Source: JBBRWO01 sp038249135 (GTDB lineage Bacteria > Actinomycetota > Coriobacteriia > Anaerosomatales > JAAXUF01). From it: a stretch of 43,285 bases of DNA. Under the pieces are notes generated by a model that saw nothing but the letters and a program-made list of their open reading frames with translations, searched no databases and was not told the DNA's origin. Numbering within the stretch: the first letter of the stretch is position 1; each line of letters opens with the position of its first letter. The stretch lies in the NCBI GenBank assembly GCA_038249135.1, contig JBBRWO010000005.1, positions 1 through 43,285 of the forward strand, written 5' to 3'. This document shows, piece after piece, positions 40,527-43,285 of the stretch. The position numbers were made by a program, and so were the translations under genes.

Positions 40527-41243
40527 TTATTCGCCCAGATACGCCTTGCGAACGGCCTCGTTGGCAAGCAACTCGCGCCCGGGACCGGACAGGGCGATCT
40601 TGCCCGTCTCGAGCACGTACCCACGGTTTGCGATCGCCAGCGCCATGTTCGCATTCTGCTCGACGAGCAGAATGGTGATGCCGTCGGCATTGAGCTTCAA
40701 GATGATCTCAAAGATCGTCTCGACGACGACGGGCGCAAGGCCCATCGATGGCTCGTCCAACATCAACAGGCGCGGCTTAGACATCAGCGCACGACCCATC
40801 GCGAGCATCTGCTGCTCGCCGCCGGAAAGCGTCCCACCCTTCTGGGCGACGCGCTCCTTGAGACGCGGGAACAACTCGAACACGTGGTCGAGGTCGGCCT
40901 TAACGGCCTCCTTGTCCTTGCGCAGGAACGCACCCATATCGAGGTTTTCCATTACGGTCATTCGCGAGAAGATCCGGCGGCCCTCGGGAACCTGAATGAT
41001 GCCCTTGCCCGTCACCAGGTGCGGGCGGACCCCACCGATGTTCTCACCCTCGAAGGTAATCGAGCCCCCCTTGGGTGCCAGCTGACCGGAGATGGTCTTA
41101 AGAGTCGTGGACTTGCCGGCCCCGTTGGCGCCGATCAGCGTGACGATCTCGCCTTGGTGGACCTCCAGCGAAATACCCTTGAGCGCCTCGATCTTGCCGT
41201 AGGCGGCACGCAGGTCAGTGACTTTCAGCATCGTCTCAGCCAT
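40527..41243 (-). CDS. livF: Branched-chain amino acid ABC transporter ATPase LivF
   Basis: The 238-residue ABC ATPase has Walker A GANGAGKST near residue 39, signature LSGGEQQML near 136 and Walker B LLMLDEPSMGLAP near 156. 'LLVEQN' follows near residue 188. The 'SMGLAP' Walker B continuation and the VEQN motif are typical of LivF as opposed to LivG. The ATG at 41243 overlaps the livG stop by eight bases. The longer upstream frame belongs to livG in another frame. Confidence 0.95.
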   Translation of the reverse strand: MAETMLKVTDLRAAYGKIEALKGISLEVHQGEIVTLIGANGAGKSTTLKTISGQLAPKGGSITFEGENIGGVRPHLVTGKGIIQVPEGRRIFSRMTVMENLDMGAFLRKDKEAVKADLDHVFELFPRLKERVAQKGGTLSGGEQQMLAMGRALMSKPRLLMLDEPSMGLAPVVVETIFEIILKLNADGITILLVEQNANMALAIANRGYVLETGKIALSGPGRELLANEAVRKAYLGE

Positions 41244-42111
41244 TGGTGGAGCCCTTCTCGGCGACCGGCGCATCAGAATCCGCCGCGGTAGGTGTCTTTG
41301 ATGCGTTCGCCGCAGCATGCTGGGCATCCGCCTCGGCCAACATGGCCTCCGCGCCCTTACCGAGGTACGCCTCGATGACCTTAGGATCGCGCTGGATCTC
41401 CGCAGGAAGTCCGTGAGCGATCAGCTCGCCGAAGTCGAGGACGTAGATGCGGTCGGCGAGGTCCATGACGACCTTCATGTCGTGCTCGATGAGCAGAATC
41501 GTGATGTCGAGGTCGCGTACCTTGCGAACCAGACCGTTGAGCGCCTGGCTCTCCTGCGGGTTCATGCCCGCCGCGGGCTCATCGAGTAACAGCAACTTGG
41601 GCTCGCTACCCAGAGCGCGCGCGATCTCGAGCTTCCGCTGCTCGCCGTAGGGCAGGTTCTTCGCGAGCTCGTTGGCCTTGCTGGCCAGACCGACGAACTT
41701 GAGCCATTCGTACGACTTTTCGAGCGTCTTCTTCTCCTCGGCCTTGAACTTGGGCGTGCGCAGAACTGCGCCGAGGGCACCTTCCTTGGACTGCGTGTGC
41801 CGACCGACCATGACGTTCTCGAGCGCGGTCATGTTCTGGAAGAGACGGATGTTCTGGAATGTGCGAGCGATGCCCATACGGGTAATGTGGTGGGGCTTCT
41901 TGCCGCCGACGACGACTCCGTCGAAGGTGAGCGAACCGTCCGTGGGAAGATAGATGCCGGTGAGCATGTTGAAGAACGTCGTCTTGCCGGCGCCGTTGGG
42001 GCCGATCAGGGCGACGATCTCGCCGGTATCGATATTCATCGTGACGTCGTTTACGGCCTTCAGGCCGCCGAACTGCATCGTGACGTTTTGTGCATCAACT
42101 AGATGTGTCAT
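41236..42111 (-). CDS. livG: Branched-chain amino acid ABC transporter ATPase LivG
   Basis: The 291-residue ABC ATPase has Walker A GPNGAGKTT near residue 38. 'GIARTFQNIRLFQNMTALENVMVG' is near 80-103, signature LPYGEQRKLEIARAL near 153 and Walker B LLLLDEPAAGMNP near 172. 'LLIEHDMKVVM' completes the LivG pattern. About 35 Ala/Asp-rich residues at the C-terminus exceed the normal family length. It starts 21 bases after livM. Confidence 0.95.
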   Translation of the reverse strand: MTHLVDAQNVTMQFGGLKAVNDVTMNIDTGEIVALIGPNGAGKTTFFNMLTGIYLPTDGSLTFDGVVVGGKKPHHITRMGIARTFQNIRLFQNMTALENVMVGRHTQSKEGALGAVLRTPKFKAEEKKTLEKSYEWLKFVGLASKANELAKNLPYGEQRKLEIARALGSEPKLLLLDEPAAGMNPQESQALNGLVRKVRDLDITILLIEHDMKVVMDLADRIYVLDFGELIAHGLPAEIQRDPKVIEAYLGKGAEAMLAEADAQHAAANASKTPTAADSDAPVAEKGSTNG

Positions 42112-42132
42112 CTGTATGTCCTCCCCGGCCCT

Positions 42133-43285
42133 TTACTGGTCCGCGCTGTCGCCGAACCGGCCGGTATCGTGCTGAATGTCGTAGAGAGACTCGTTCTCTT
42201 CTTCGAGAATGTCATCGTCGGCGTTGAGCTCTGCGGCTCGACGCTTGGACGGGATGAGGCCCTGTGGTCTCCAGATCATCATCAGCACCATACCGGCGCC
42301 GAATACCAGGTTGCGGTAGTTGGAGATGGCCGTGACCTGTTCGCCCGACAGCCCCGGAATGATGCCCGATGCCGCAAAACCGCGGATGAACTCCGGTGTT
42401 CCTTGGATGAGCAGTGCGCCGATGATGGCGCCCGGGATGGACCCCATGCCACCGATCACGATGCTGCAGACCACGAACACCGACTCAAGGAACGTAAACG
42501 ACTCGGGGCTGACGAACTGCTGGAAGTTCGCGAAGGTGAGGCCGGCGATGCCACCCCAGACTGCACCCAGCGAGAACGCCCAGAGCTTGGCGCCCGTGAT
42601 GCTGACGCCCATCGATGCGGCCGCGACCTCGTCCTCGCGCATAGCGATCCACGAGCGACCAAGGCGCGAGTTGTTGAGGCGCTGAACCACGAAGATGGTC
42701 AGGCAGCACAGAACCACGATGACGTAGTACCAATACAGGTTGCTCGAGAAGGAGAAGTTGAACCCGTTGGCCCCGAGTCCCGGCAGAGAGAAGAATGCGT
42801 TGTTCTGCAACCATGTGAGACCGGCAGGCGTCGGTAGGAACTGCCCTGCCTTGGGAAGACCTGCCGCTCCGTTGGTGATTCCGAACGCATTGTTGTTGAT
42901 GATGATTCGCACAATCTCCCCAAAGCCCAGGGTCACGATTGCGAGATAGTCTCCGCGCAGCCGCAGCACCGGGGTGCCAAGGGTGACGCCGGCCAGCGCC
43001 GCAAAACCCGCCGCAATCGGAATCATCAAGAAGTATGTGTAGGGCTGGAGCCACACCGGCATGAACTTGATCGCCACGGTACCGACGATGACGCCGGAAT
43101 ATGCTCCGATCGCGTAGAACGCGATGTAGCCTAGGTCGAGCAGGCCGGCGAAGCCGACAACAATGTTGAGCCCGAGGGCCAACATCACGTACAGGCCGAC
43201 GAGCGCCATGATGCGCGTCATGAACAACATACCGAAGCCCTCGAACAGCATCGGCGAGACGATCAACACGACTCCGAGAAGTGCG
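42133..43285 (-). CDS. livM: Branched-chain amino acid ABC permease LivM (5' end outside window)
   Basis: LivM is one of two membrane subunits of the Liv transporter. At least eight helices are present. 'LALGLNIVVGFAGLLDLGYIAFYAIGAYSG' is near the start and 'VLRLRGDYLAIVTLGFGEIVRI' is the EAA-like cytoplasmic loop. 'GIAGLTFANFQQFVSPESFTF' and 'VIGGMGSIPGAIIGA' lie in the C-terminal half. A polar, acidic tail follows. The frame is open and hydrophobic to the last base of the window, so the true start is probably outside; GTG at 43269 is only a possible start. livH is presumably farther upstream. Confidence 0.93.
   Translation of the reverse strand, partial: ALLGVVLIVSPMLFEGFGMLFMTRIMALVGLYVMLALGLNIVVGFAGLLDLGYIAFYAIGAYSGVIVGTVAIKFMPVWLQPYTYFLMIPIAAGFAALAGVTLGTPVLRLRGDYLAIVTLGFGEIVRIIINNNAFGITNGAAGLPKAGQFLPTPAGLTWLQNNAFFSLPGLGANGFNFSFSSNLYWYYVIVVLCCLTIFVVQRLNNSRLGRSWIAMREDEVAAASMGVSITGAKLWAFSLGAVWGGIAGLTFANFQQFVSPESFTFLESVFVVCSIVIGGMGSIPGAIIGALLIQGTPEFIRGFAASGIIPGLSGEQVTAISNYRNLVFGAGMVLMMIWRPQGLIPSKRRAAELNADDDILEEENESLYDIQHDTGRFGDSADQ

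Overview
The window is about 43 kb of GC-rich bacterial chromosome packed with housekeeping and cofactor genes. I see no insertion sequence, prophage or CRISPR array. My inference is an anaerobic or facultative high-GC actinobacterium, perhaps near the Coriobacteriia. The clues are siroheme-type heme genes with a radical SAM AhbD-like enzyme, a System I (Ccm) cytochrome c maturation cluster with a Cys-type CcmE, a K+-independent H+-pyrophosphatase, and many GTG/TTG starts. Taxonomy rests on gene content only.

Layout, left to right. (1) 1-5.8 kb, minus strand: hemA-hemC-hemD, a tRNA-Ala with its own promoter and terminator, a 91-residue membrane protein, hemB, and the start of a radical SAM heme gene running off the left edge. 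(2) 5.8-14.1 kb, minus: ccmE-ccmF-ccmA-ccmB-ccmC-ccmD, a HemX/CcsA-like membrane protein, a precorrin-2 dehydrogenase and a short-chain dehydrogenase. The hemA and ccmE promoters share the same initially transcribed sequence, and the hemA leader can form two interleaved stems (pseudoknot or switch) followed by a hairpin over the ribosome site. (3) 14.2-15.75 kb, minus: a small HTH protein and a partner of uncertain function behind a candidate operator. (4) 15.8-19.6 kb: plus-strand cca, minus-strand coaX and a plus-strand two-component system. Both convergent pairs in this stretch end on a shared CTAG. (5) 19.6-27.4 kb, minus: a vitamin cluster panB-panC-nadA-nadB-nadC-dedA-birA-bioY, with a clear BirA operator in front of bioY. 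(6) 27.5-36.2 kb, minus: tilS-hpt-ftsH-folE-folP, then hppA, then folK. (7) 36.4-39 kb, plus: a type II NADH dehydrogenase translationally coupled to an amidohydrolase. (8) 39-43.3 kb, minus: a branched-chain amino acid ABC transporter (livM partial, livG, livF, livK).

The left third forms one theme: making heme from glutamyl-tRNA through siroheme-type intermediates and attaching it to c-type cytochromes. The middle supplies NAD, pantothenate/CoA, biotin and folate. hppA and the NADH dehydrogenase contribute to membrane energetics.

The most interesting unexplained items are the hemA leader RNA, the promoter element shared by hemA and ccmE, the duplicated CcmE, the HTH/partner gene pair with its TGTNNACA operator, the FolK fusion, and an 11-bp perfect inverted repeat upstream of livK. 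No gene-free stretch exceeds about 300 bases.
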